A stretch of 64,000 nt of DNA, from assembly GCF_048569485.1 (NCBI RefSeq), contig NC_134364.1, positions 130,549,089-130,613,088 on the forward strand. Reading direction: 5' to 3'. Shown here one piece after another: positions 1-10,985 of this stretch. Position 1 is the stretch's first letter. Each line of letters opens with the position of its first letter. The DNA comes from Anomaloglossus baeobatrachus. Lineage: Eukaryota > Chordata > Amphibia > Anura > Aromobatidae. The notes beneath the pieces are model-generated. The model ran no database searches and had not been told where the DNA came from. It was given only the letters and a program-made list of their open reading frames with translations. The translations under genes were made by a program, and so were the position numbers.

Positions 1-3000
1 GATGGAGGGTAACAGAGGATAAAAGGAGAGGGGAACGGAGACCAACTGGAGAGGGGAATGGAGGACAATGGGAGACGGGACGCAGGGTAACGGGAGAGGG
101 GACGGAGGGTAACGGGAGAGGGGACGGAGGGTAACGGGAGAGGGTACGGAGGATAACGGGAGAGGGGACGGAGGATAACGGGAGAGGGGACGGAGGATAA
201 CGGGAGAGGGGACGGAGGATAACGGGAGAGGGGACGGAGGGTAACAGGAGAGGGGATGGAGGGTAACAGAGGATAAAAGGAGAGGGGAACGGAGAACAAC
301 TGGAGAGGGGAATGGAGGACAATGGGAGAGGGGAAGGAGGCTAACAGAGGATAAAAGGAGAGGGGAACGGAGAACAACTGGAGAGGGGAATGGAGGACAA
401 TGGGAGACAGGACGCAGGCTAACGGGAGAGAGGACGGAGGCTAACAGTGGATAACGGGAGAGGGGACGGAGGATAACGGGAGAGGGGACGGAGGATAACG
501 GGAGAGGGGACGGAGGGTAATGGGAGGGGTGAGGGAGGATAACGGGACAAGGGACGGAGGATAACGGGAGAGGGGACGGAGGATAACGGGAGAGGGGACG
601 GAGGATAACGGGAGGGGTGACGGAGGATAACGGGAGAGGGGACGGAGGATAACGGGAGAGGAGACGGAGGATAACGGGAGAGGGGATGGAGGATAATGGG
701 AGGGGTGAGGCAGAATAACTGCAGAGGAGATGGAGGATAACGGGAGAGGGAACAGAATAATGGGAGAGTGAAGGAAGGATAAGGGGAAAGTGGGATGGAG
801 GGTAATTGGAGAGCGGATGTAGATCGATGGGAGAGGGTACGGAGGATAACACGAAGGGGGCAGAGGATAACGGGATAGAGGATGGAGAACGATGGGAGAG
901 GGGACTGAGGATAAAGGGAAGGGGGGACAAAGGATAACAGGAGAGAAGACAGGATAACTGGAGAGGGTACGGAAAATAACTAGAAGGGGGGCAGAGGATA
1001 ATGGGAGAGCATATGGAGGATAACAGGAGAGGAGTCAGAGTATGAGAGGGGGGAAAGGAGGATAACGGTAGAGGGGACGGTGAATAACAGGAGAGGGGAC
1101 AGGAAATGCCTGGAGAGATGACAGAGGTTAACGGGAGAGGGGATGTATGTAAACAAGAGAGGGGACGGAGGATAACAGGAGAGGGGACGGAGGATAACGA
1201 GGAGAGGGGACACGGAGGATAACGGGAAGGGGAGAAGGAGGATAACGGGAAGGGGAGACGGAGGATAACGGGAAGGGGAGACGGAGGATAACGGGAAGGG
1301 GAGACGGAGGATAACGGGAAGGGGAGACTGAGGATAACGGGAAGGGGAGACTGAGGATAACGGGAAGGGGAGACGGGGGATAACGAGGAGGGGGGACGGA
1401 GGATAACGAGGAGGGGGTGGAGGATAACCAGAGAAGGAAAAGAAAATAATGACAGAGGGGGCAGAAAATAATGGGAGCATGAACGAGGGATAATGGGAAA
1501 GGGGGATGGAGGATAGGGGGAGAGAGGATGAAGATCGACGGGCGAGGGTATGGAGGATACAGGAAGGGTACAGAGGATAACTGGACAGAGGATGGGAGAC
1601 GGGAGCAGGGACGGAGGATAACGGGACAGAAGAATGAGGATAACGGTAGAGTAGAGAGTGGATAATGGGAGGGGGGACAGAATATAATGGGGAAAGGGGA
1701 TGGATGATAATGGGGAGGAGGGACAGAGGTAAAGGGAAAGAGACCGGAGGATAACTGGCGAGGGAACGGTGGATATCTGAAAAGGGGACAGTAGATATCG
1801 GAAGAGGGGACGGAGGATAACGGGAGAGAGGACAGAAAATATTGGGAAGGTGAATGAAAAATTAGGGGAAGGGGGTATGGAGGGTAACGGGAAAGGGGAT
1901 TGAGATTTACCGGAGAGGTATGGAGGTTAATTGGAGAGGGTATGGAAGTTAACAGGAAGGGGACAGAGGATAACTGGATAGAGGATGGAGAATGACGGGA
2001 GAGGGGACTGAACATAACGATAACGAGAGACAAGAAGGTAGATAATAGGTAAATAGAGGTTAATGGGAGAGGGGATGGAGGTTAATGGGATTTGAGATGG
2101 ATGTAAACAAAAGTGGGTTGGATGTGAACGGGAGAGCGAGGGCGGAGGATAGGGAGAGCGGGGGTGGAGGATAAGGAGGGCGGGGGATAAGGAGAGCGGG
2201 GGCGGGGGGTAAGGAGAGCGGGGGCGGAGGCTAAGGAGAGAGGGGGCGGAGGATAAGGAGAGAGGGGGCGGAGGATAAGGAGCGCGGGGGCGGAGGATAA
2301 GGAGAGCGGGGGCGGAGGATAAGGAGAGCGGGGCGGAGGATAAGGAGAGCGGGGCGGAGGATAAGGAGAGCGGGGGCGGAGGATAAGGAGAGAGAGGGGG
2401 CGGAGGATAAGGAGGGCGGGGGCGGAGGTTAAGGAGAGCGGGGGTGAAGGATAAGGAGAGCGGAGGCGAAGGATAAGGAGAGCGGGGGTGGAGGATAAGG
2501 AGAGCGGGGGGCGGAGGATAAGGAGAGCGGGGGCGAAGGATAAGGAGAGCGGGGGCGGAGGATAATGAGAGCGGGGGCGGAGGATAACGGAAAGGGTGGG
2601 GGAAAGATAATAGGAGAGAGACCAGAGGACAATTAGAGAGTGGACGAAGAATAACAAGATACAATATGAAGAATAATGGGAGGTGATTGAAGATAACAGG
2701 AGGGAGGTCGGAGAACTTCAAGAGGTAGAAACGTAGGAAAATGAAGAAGGAATGGAGAATTATGGGAAAGGCGAGAGAAGACTGAGGATAACAGGAATGG
2801 ATGATAATGGGGGAGGAGACGGTGGATAACGGGAAGGGGGGACGGTGGATAACGGGAAGGGGGGACGGTGGATAACGGGAAGGGGGGGCGGTGGATAACG
2901 GGAAGGGGGGGCGGAGGATAATGGGAAGGGGGGACGGAGGATAACTGGAGAGAGGACAGCAGATAACCGCAGAGGGGACGGATAATAATGGGAGAGAAGA

Positions 3001-3932
3001 TAAAGGATGACGGTGGTTGAGATGGAAGATGACGGGCGTTGGACGGAGGATGATGGAAGAGTGGGCAGAGGATAACACATGTGAATAGAGAATAATGGCA
3101 GAGGGGGCAGAGAATACTGATAGAGGGAACAAAAGATAATGGGAAGGGGGATGGAGGGTAACTGAAGAGAGGAAAGAAGATAACTGGAATGAAGACAGGC
3201 TAACAGGAGAGAAGGTGGAGGACAACTGGAGAGAGAACGGCGGATAACTGGAAAGGGGACGGATGATAATGGGAGAGAGAATGAAGAATGATGGCAGAGG
3301 GTATGGACGATAACTGGGAAGGGGATGGAGGATAACGGGAAGGGGGACTTAGGATAACAGGAAAGAGGATGGAGAACGACAGAAGAAGGGATAGAGGATA
3401 ACTGTTGAGATGAGAATAACGAGAGGGGGACGGAAAATAACGAGAGGGGGGAAGGAGGATAACTAGAAAGGAGACTGAGGATAACGAGAGGGGGGATGGA
3501 GGATAACAAGATAGGGACGGAGGATAACAAGAGGGAGGATGGAGAATAACGGGAGAGGGGATGGAGGATAACTGGAGAGGGGAGGAAGAACATCAGGAGA
3601 GATTACCAAGGATAACGGGAATGAGGGACGGACAATAACTGGAGAGTGGACAGAGGATAACTGGAGAAAGGATGCAGAACAAAGGGAAGGGGGAACAACA
3701 GTAGAGGGGACAGAGAATAACCAGAAAAAGGGCAGAGGATGATCGTAGAGGGGATGGAGGATGACAAGAGAGGGGACGGGCAATGATGGCAGAGAAGATG
3801 GAGGAGGACGTGAGGAGACAGAGGGTAACAGGAGAGGATAACAGGCGGGGGGGGGCGGAGGATGACCGGTGAGGGGACAAAGGGTAACCGGAGAGGGGAT
3901 GGAGGATGACGGGGAATGGCGAGACAGAGGAT
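1..3932. repeat. Purine-rich 22-bp minisatellite array
   Basis: Tandem units of about 22 bp related to GGATAACGGGAGAGGGGACG run from the window start to about 3932. The + strand is almost all G and A, with T and C limited to a few positions per unit. Units are degenerate over most of the array. A more uniform GC-rich block (about 2140-2590) has the variant GGATAAGGAGAGCGGGGGCG. The array probably lies in the intron upstream of the SMAD6-type exon and continues to the left. Long open frames on the minus strand are Ser/Pro/Leu-rich artefacts of the repeat. No gene is seen inside it. Confidence 0.93.
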
Positions 3933-4274
3933 ATGATTGTAACAATATAATAGGCTTAGTTTGGGATTCGCGCTCGTTATTCACACATTATTTCTACCCT
4001 GAGCAGAAGCGTTGGCCTCGTCCTGCCACAAGACCCGAGAGGCCGCCCGCCCCGCCCTGTGTAAAGTGACGCCCCCGGAGAAGGAGTCCAGCCGCCATGC
4101 TGCGCGGGGATTACACGGTACGGATGGTGGTCCCGCAGGTGGAGATGTGGGGTCCCGGGTTAGAGCTTACAGTACAGTGTCCGGCACTAGGACAATATGA
4201 ATGACCCCGCAGTGTAGGATCTAGGGCGCGGCTCCTGTGTGATCGGAGGCTGATGTCTTTGTCTTTTGTTGCAG
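3933..4274 (+). other. Single-copy CpG-rich island upstream of SMAD6 exon, with possible extra exon
   Basis: This 340-bp stretch separates the purine array from the SMAD exon. Positions 4010-4135 are CpG-rich, with a GC-box-like CCCGCCCCGCC near 4049. A possible acceptor ends in CTACCCTGAGCAG at about 4008, and a CAG|GTGGAG donor lies at 4135/4136. An exon between them would leave an intron of only 139 bp. Its last base G would complete a GAC codon with the AC that opens the SMAD exon, so the phase fits. The stop-free reading across it (about 42 codons) does not resemble the SMAD6 linker and lacks the PPxY motif. An ATG in good context (GCCGCCATGC) at 4097 lies in another, incompatible frame. 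It could be an alternative first exon and promoter, or plain intron. Confidence 0.3.
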
Positions 4275-4810
4275 ACACCACTCTGTCTCGAGGATCCATC
4301 CGTGAGGGTCTCTGGTGTAAGCTGGCGTACTGGGAGCACCGCACACGTGTGGGGCGCCTCTACAGTGTCACCCAACCCTCCGTCCACATCTTCCATGACC
4401 TGCCCAAGGCCAGTGGGTTCTGCCTGGGCTACCTGGGCTCCGAGCCCCGCAACGAAACCGTGAAACGGACCCGGAAGAAAATTGGCCTGGGCCTGGTCCT
4501 GAGCCATGAGCAGGGGGAGGTGTGGGTGTATAACCAGAGCGAGCACCCCATCTTTATCAACTCGCCCACGCTGGCTGCGGTCACTGCTCGTGGGCAGGCG
4601 GTGTGCAAGGTTCTGCCCGGCTACTCCATCAAAGTGTTTGATACAGAAATAGCAGCTAATTTATTGGGGCGCTCTGACCTGGGGGATGGGCCCTATGACC
4701 CCCACAGCGTTCGCATCAGCTTTGCCAAAGGATGGGGTGCCTGCTACTCCCGACAATTCATCACTTCCTGCCCCTGCTGGCTGGAGATTCTACTCAACAC
4801 CCCAAAATAA
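4275..4810 (+). CDS. smad6: Inhibitory SMAD (SMAD6-type), terminal MH2 exon
   Basis: This is the last coding exon of an inhibitory SMAD. Such proteins block BMP/TGF-beta signalling by binding activated receptors and by competing with SMAD4 for receptor-activated SMADs. The acceptor is the TTTTGTTGCAG ending at 4274, and the exon opens with two bases that complete a split GAC codon. The 178 or so residues form a whole MH2 domain. Diagnostic stretches are [47 protein letters not shown] and [18 protein letters not shown]. These fit SMAD6 much better than SMAD7, which has WEEKTRVGRLY, PGFSIKAFD and SFVKGWGQCYTRQF. The C-terminus (LLNTPK, then TAA) lacks the SSxS phosphorylation tail of receptor SMADs, as expected for an inhibitory SMAD. 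Divergence from mammalian SMAD6 in the first half of the domain, for example around residues 57-75, suggests a SMAD6 paralogue such as the second copy known in Xenopus. MH1, linker and upstream exons are not in the window. Confidence 0.95.
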
Positions 4811-5897
4811 GTGGCTGAAGCCAGGGATGGACGTGCGGCATCTCCAGATATTCAGTGTTATCTGCTGAATAATGGCTAACGACATGCCGCCATCGCACAA
4901 CGTCACTCACTGAAGATATGGAAGCATAGCACTGTCATCTACTCCTATCAATCTCCATCGAGTGCCAGGATCCGTCTCCAGAAAGCTCCATCATCAGGTG
5001 CTGGGATCCATCTCCAGCACACGCTCCATCATCAGGTTCAGGGATCCGTCTCCAGAAAGCTTCATCATAGGTGTCGGGATCTGTCTCCAACACAAGCTCC
5101 ATCATCAGGTGCAGGGATCCATCTCCAGCACAAGCTCCATCAGGTGCCGGGATCCCGTCTCCAGCACAAGCTCCATCATCAGTAGAAATATGCAGTCAGT
5201 GGGTTGTCGGTGGTATCTGCACCAGATCCACCTCTAGATCCCAGGATTTATGTCCTGCGGACTGTGAGATCTTATCGCCATCTGGTGGAGACCCCGGTGC
5301 ATACCGCTGCAGAGTATTATCGGCCCTGCAGTCTCAGCATCTTCTTGATGTAAAAAGCAAGATCAAGCAGCGATATCCCCCCCCCCCCCCCCATAACTGG
5401 AACAAATGGCCAAAAACTGGAAAATGCTGGGATGATCCAGTAAGGTCCATGCATCGCCCACCAGCTGTGCTCCCCCCGACTCCCCCACTGCACAGAATAT
5501 GTCACCATGTGGTGTGGATCCCATGACAAGACCCTCGTCTGGCCCTGGTGGGCTGCATGCATTATTACAAGGGGGATCTGCTCGCTAAAACTACAAGGGT
5601 GTTAGCAAATGAAAGCAGGGGCTGACAAAGCCGTAGGGGCCACATTGTACTTTTGTTAGGGGCCCGTTACCTCTGCCCTCCCTTGATATATTGAAGCATG
5701 TGTCTGGTTCAGGTTGTGATGGGGTGACAGGTGGAGCAGAGCTTAGTGTAATAGAACCTGAAGTGAGAGCGCACAAGGAAGTGCAGCAAGTATGGGGTAC
5801 AGGGGGTACGTCTACACCCAAGAGGGGAGGCCCCCGAACCTGTGCTGTATGTCACCCACCTGGAATCCAACACTTATCCTGCGCCACCTGTCATGTT
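4811..5897 (+). other. Proximal 3' UTR of the SMAD6-type gene (inferred)
   Basis: No AATAAA or ATTAAA was seen by eye between the TAA at 4808 and the poly(A) signal at 8808. This stretch is therefore probably 3' UTR continuing into the 38-bp array. It includes a short 35-bp tandem repeat and a run of about 17 C at 5377-5393. No other gene is recognised here. Confidence 0.5.
4965..5190 (+). repeat. Short 35-bp tandem repeat in the SMAD6 3' UTR
   Basis: About six imperfect units carry GGATCCATCTCCAGCACAAG followed by CTCCATCATCAGGTGC. Each carries a GGATC(C) near its start. The array is short and diverged. Confidence 0.85.
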
Positions 5898-8650
5898 CAA
5901 AGGCTGCTATGTGGAGTGACCAGCAGATGGCACTGTGTGGGCTGTTATGTGGCCTGAGCAGCAGGTGGCGCTGTGTGGGCTGCTATGTGGACTGACCAGC
6001 AGGTGGCGCTGTGTGGGCCTGTTATGTGGCCTGACCAGCAGGTGGCGCTGTGTGGGCTGCTATGTGGACTGAGCAGCAGGTGGCGCTGTGTGGGCTGTTA
6101 TGTGGCCTGACCAGCAGGTGGCGCTGTGTGGGCTGTTATGTGGCCTGACCAGCAGGTGGCGCTGTGTGGGCTGCTATGTGGACTGACCAGCAGGTGGCGC
6201 TGTGTGGGCTGTTATGTGGCCTGACCAGCAGGTGGCGCTGTGTGGGCTGCTATGTGGACTGACCAGCAGGTGGCGCTGTGTGGGCTGCTATGTGGACTGA
6301 CCAGCAGATGGCGCTGTGTGGGCTGTTATGTGGACTGACCAGCAGGTGGTGCTGTGTGGGCTGTTATGTGGACTGACCAGCAGGTGGCGCTGTGTGGGCT
6401 GCTATGTGGACTGACCAGCAGATGGCGCTGTGTGGGCTGTTATGTGGACTGACCAGCAGATGGCGCTGTGTGAGCTGTTATGTGGACTGACCAGCAAATG
6501 GCGCTGTGTGGGCTGTTATGTGGACTGACCAGCAGGTGGTGCTGTGTGGGCTGTTATGTGGACTGACCAGCAGGTGGCGCTGTGTGGGCTATGTGGACTG
6601 ACCAGCAGATGGCGCTGTGTGGGCTGTTATGTCGACTGACCAGCAGGTGGCGCTGTGTGGGCTGTTAGGGGGCGCTGTGTGGGCTGCAATGTGGACTGAC
6701 CAGCAGGTGGTGCTGTGTGGGCTGTTATGTGGACTGACCAGCAGGTGGCGCTGTGTGGGCTGCTATGTGGACTGACCAGCAGGTGGCGCTGTGTGGGCTG
6801 TTATGTGGACTGACCAGCAGGTGGCGCTGTGTGGGCTGTTATGTAGACTGACCAGCAGGTGGCGCTGTGTGGGCTGCTATGTGGAGTGACCAGCAGGTGG
6901 CGCTGTGTGGGCTGTTATGTGGACTGACCAGCAGGTGGCGCTGTGTGGGCTGTTATGTGGACTGACCAGCAGGTGGCGCTGTGTGGGCTGTTATGTGGAC
7001 TGACCAGCAGGTGGCACTGTGTGGGCTGTTATGTGGACTGACCAGCAGGTGGCACTGTGTGGGCTGTTATGTGGACTGACCAGCAGGTGGCGCTGTGTGG
7101 GCTGTTATGTGGACTGACCAGCAGGTGGCGCTGTGTGGGCTGTTATGTGGACTGACCAGCAGGTGGCACTGTGTGGGCTGTTATGTGGACTGACCAGCAG
7201 GTGGCGCTGTGTGGGCTGTTATGTGGACTGACCAGCAGGTGGCGCTGTGTGGGCTGTTATGTGGACTGACCAGCAGATGGCGCTGTGTGGGCTGTTATGT
7301 GGACTGACCAGCAGGTGGCGCTGTGTGGGCTGTTATGTGGACTGACCAGCAAATGGCGCTGTGTGGGCTGTTATGTGGACTGACCAGCAGGTGGCGCTGT
7401 GTGGGCTGTTATGTGGACTGACCAGCAGGTGGCGCTGTGTGGGCTGTTATGTGGACTGACCAGCAGGTGGCGCTGTGTGGGCTGTTATGTGGACTGACCA
7501 GCAGATGGCGCTGTGTGGGCTGTTATGTGGACTGACCAGCAGGTGGCGCTGTGTGGGCTGTTATGTGGACTGACCAGCAAATGGCGCTGTGTGGGCTGCT
7601 ATGTGGACTGACCAGCAGGTGGCGCTGTGTGGGCTGTTATGTGGACTGACCAGCAGGTGGCGCTGTGTGGGCTGTTATGTGGACTGACCAGCAGGTGGCG
7701 CTGTGTGGGCTGTTATGTGGACTGACCAGCAGATGGCGCTGTGTGGGCTGTTATGTGGACTGACCAGCAGGTGGCGCTGTGTGGGCTGTTATGTGGACTG
7801 ACCAGCAAATGGCGCTGTGTGGGCTGTTATGTGGACTGACCAGCAGATGGCGCTGTGTGGGCTGTTATGTGGACTGACCAGCAGATGGCGCTGTGTGGGC
7901 TGTTATGTGGACTGACCAGCAGATGGCGCTGTGTGGGCTGTTATGTGGACTGACCAGCAGGTGGCGCTGTGTGGGCTGTTATGTGGACTGACCAGCAGGT
8001 GGCGCTGTGTGGGCTGTTATGTGGACAGACCAGCAGATGGCGCTGTGTGGGCTGCTATGTGGACTGACCAGCAGGTGGCGCTGTGTGGGCTGTTATGTGG
8101 ACTGACCAGCAGGTGGCGCTGTGTGTGGGCTGTTATGTGGACTGACCAGCAGGTGGCGCTGTGTGGGCTGTTATGTGGACTGACCAGCAGATGGCGCTGT
8201 GTGGGCTGTTATGTGGACTGACCAGCAGGTGGCGCTGTGTGGGCTGTTATGTGGACTGACCAGCAGATGGCGCTGTGTGGACTGACCAGCAGATGGCGCT
8301 GTGTGGGCTGTTATGTGGACTGACCAGCAGGTGGCGCTGTGTGGGCTGTTATGTGGACTGACCAGCAGGTGGCGCTGTGTGGGCTGTTATGTGGACTGAC
8401 CAGCAGGTGGCGCTGTGTGGGCTGTTATGTGGACTGACCAGCAGGTGGTGCTGTGTGGGCTGTTATGTGGACTGACCAGCAGGTGGTGCTGTGTGGGCTG
8501 TTATGTGGACTGACCAGCAGGTGGCGCTGTGTGGGCTGTTATGTGGACTGACCAGCAGATGGCGCTGTGTGGGCTGTTATGTGGACTGACCAGCAGGTGG
8601 CGCTGTGTGGGCTGTTATGTGGACTGACCAGCAGGTGGCGCTGTGTGGGC
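5898..8650 (+). repeat. 38-bp minisatellite, about 72 units, each with a CTCF-like motif
   Basis: Units of 38 bp are nearly uniform over 2.75 kb. Each contains TGACCAGCAGGTGGCGCTG, which matches every position of the vertebrate CTCF core consensus (y-D-R-CCA-S-Y-AG-R-K-GGC-R-S-Y-v), always in the same orientation. Common variants are AGGTGG to AGATGG (still consensus), GGCGC to GGTGC or GGCAC (CpG transitions), and CAGCAG to CAGCAA (breaks a core G). Two or three units are shortened, for example near 6590, 6665 and 8280. The Trp/Cys-rich open frame at 7931-8221 is an artefact. The array lies between the SMAD6 stop codon and the next poly(A) signal, so it is probably transcribed as 3' UTR. Confidence 0.95.
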
Positions 8651-8840
8651 TCTGTGCAGGGTTTTTATTTATGACATTATGTATCACATCTATTATGTGC
8701 TTGATTTCTCGTATTTCTATTATTATGGGGTGAATGTACCCCGCTTTTATAGAGGGGCGGGCGTTGATTCTCACATACCGGGGATGGCGCCCTCTGCTGT
8801 AACTTATAATAAACTTTTCATTACCTGTACCCTCGTGTAG
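8651..8840 (+). terminator. Probable SMAD6 3' end with poly(A) signal
   Basis: After the array the sequence becomes AT-rich single-copy DNA. It contains an AU-rich-element-like TTTTTATTTATG near 8660 and a canonical AATAAA at 8808-8813. About 20 bp further is a T/G-rich stretch (CTCGTGTAGTCGTCTCT) that could serve as the downstream element. This is the first AATAAA found after the SMAD stop, giving an inferred 3' UTR of about 4 kb. Confidence 0.5.
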
Positions 8841-8959
8841 TCGTCTCTACAGCGTGAGTCCCGCCGATGCCAGCCATGTGAGCAGTAGAAAGAGGTGGCA
8901 CGAAGCCTCCAATATAATCACTGTGTAATAATACTTGACCCATGTTGTACATATACATA

Positions 8960-9237
8960 TAGGGCTATGAAAAGTCTTCACGCCCCTGGTAAAATGTCTG
9001 CTTTTTGTCCTGAACAATCATTTTAGGACTTTTTCCCTTTTTTATGTCACCTACAATCTGTATTAATCGACTGAGGAACAAAACTACAATCATGTTGTTG
9101 CATAAGTTTTCACACCCTCTAGTAATTGGAGCTGTGGTTGTACTCATAGTATCAGTGCAAGGCCACCGTCATTCACAGCCTTTCTGATTAAGCTGGGATG
9201 TTACCGGGGTGTGTAGACTTTTTTAATCCCCTGTGTA
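8960..9237. mobile_element. Tc1-like MITE (deletion derivative)
   Basis: A 278-bp element has imperfect inverted ends. On the left is AAAAGTCTTCACGCCCCTGG after TAGGGCTATG; on the right is CCGGGGTGTGTAGACTTTTT before the terminal TA. Both ends abut TA, the Tc1/mariner target. The inner GTTGCATAAGTTTTCACACC also matches the subterminal region of a common vertebrate Tc1-like family. No transposase sequence remains. Confidence 0.75.
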
Positions 9238-10985
9238 TGTATTAATATCTGATCTTTCACGATGTGCTGTTTCCCCTTCTCGCGGTAGTCTGCCCCCCTT
9301 GTTTCCTGCCGCCCCCGCTCAATCTCAGCCTCTCTCTCCCCTGTAATGTGGGGGTCTTGCGGTTTCTGCTCCTCACATCTCAGCTGTAGTTATATATAGG
9401 CTCGGCTGAGGCGGAAGTCTTAGTGACGGAGGTTGTCTTCTCTCCCGTCTGGTGGTCTTGGTGGTGTGTGCATCTGGGTTTCACCAGGGAAGTGGGGTGT
9501 CTGTGAAGTCGTGCTCAGCATGGGGCTGTGGTTAGGCGCACTGGTGGAAGGTGGGCGACCTCTATCTCCTGAAGTCGTATCTATATACATCTCCCAGCCG
9601 CCGCTCGCGGGAAAGATGGAAGATAACTGGAAAAATGTATCATGCGGAGGACCCAGCCTCACTGATCTCTCTTAGGGCCTATCTGGCCATATTATAAGGA
9701 GCTACATAACATGCCGGTTAGTTCCCAGTCTAAACCCTACATTTAGCGTAAAGTCTCCTTGTAGGCTGGAAACGTCTGAAGGCCAACCATGGAAGGCTTC
9801 CTTTGGTGGGAAAGAGATTCCTCAAAATCAGGAAAGCCACCACCATCCATGAATGGCAAATTAATCCAACCGGTCACGTAGCGTCACAGGCCCAAGAACA
9901 TATAAGGATGTCACCTCCTTGTCTACCTGATTGGGCCATCAGACTCCTCTGTGGTACTTTTTCCCCTCTTGGTCATATTGACCCTCTTTTCTTGCCTGAG
10001 GTTGAGGCCATGACAGAGAACGTACATTGATGAAGTGGGTAAATCACTAGTCTTCATTTTTGTGCCAAAGAAAGATGTTTTTGTGGCCCGTGAAGCTCTG
10101 TACCAATATCTGTTAAGGTGGTCTTCGTCATGCTCCAATTATTTTCCGGTAACAATCTAAACACATCTTTTCTAGTTTACATCAATAATGGTCTTCGCTT
10201 TTCTTCCAAGTTTCTTCTTGAGTGGACGTTCTCCATCGTCTACGATGACACAAGGTCTTCTTCAGCAGGCCACTCCATCGTGGTTTACATTGTGTCTGCT
10301 AAGGGGTTGTCAAGTGACCTTTGGTGCTTTCTTGACGTAGAGCCCTCTCATTCTTTTCGGCCCCTTTCTCAGTACTCTCACACAAAGTGTCCGAGCCCAA
10401 GTAGGGGTCATCTGAAGCAGTGAAGGCCTTGGAAAACATTGAGAGGGAAGTTCCTGTCAGTGGCTGATGCTTGTCAGTTGTGGCCTCAGGTTCTCCTCTA
10501 TGCTGGGTGTTCATCGTCATACAGCTTTACAATGTAAACTCCTATATATCGACGTGGCCATATCTGAGACCTCTGTACACGGGGCACTTACTTTGTGCTC
10601 TGAGCACAGTGGGGTGCAGGGTCTCGCCCTCGGTTTGGGCTTGTTTGTGTGGCAGAGGGCTGGCACCTGCACACATCAGGTGAGGGCGGAGGCAGGACAG
10701 GTTGTTGTGCCCAGCGGGTAGTAGGGGGGAGGGGATGCTGGATGGAGGGGATGCTGCAGAACAGGTCCGTCCTGTAATCCCTCCCTGGGTGTTTGTGTGT
10801 GGGGGGAGGATCATTATAAGATGTGTCATGGCCGGGCGCGGAGCCTGTGACAGCGCTGTGACCATGGTAACATATCGCAAGCTTTGCCGAGGAGATCGCA
10901 ACTGACAATCCTCAATGGGGGTCACACAGTGATAGCAGAGGAAACCAGGATCAGTCAGCCCCTCCATAGGTGGACACCGGACGTC
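9238..10985. other. Single-copy stretch without a recognised gene
   Basis: This 1.75-kb region is not tandemly repeated and has only short open frames, none over about 140 codons and none resembling a known family. No convincing exon was found. It could be intergenic DNA or an old, decayed mobile element; the AT-richer part (9,700-10,520) looks most like the latter, but no domain could be named. Confidence 0.6.

Noticed and set aside
4097-4200. ATG in strong Kozak context read as the start of a SMAD6 isoform
   Set aside because: Its frame is phase 0 at the CAG|GTGGAG donor, while the MH2 exon needs one base from the previous exon, so it does not read into the MH2 domain.
9700-10520. Possible decayed retroelement polymerase in the AT-richer spacer
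   Set aside because: No polymerase motif could be identified with any confidence in any frame, so no element was called.
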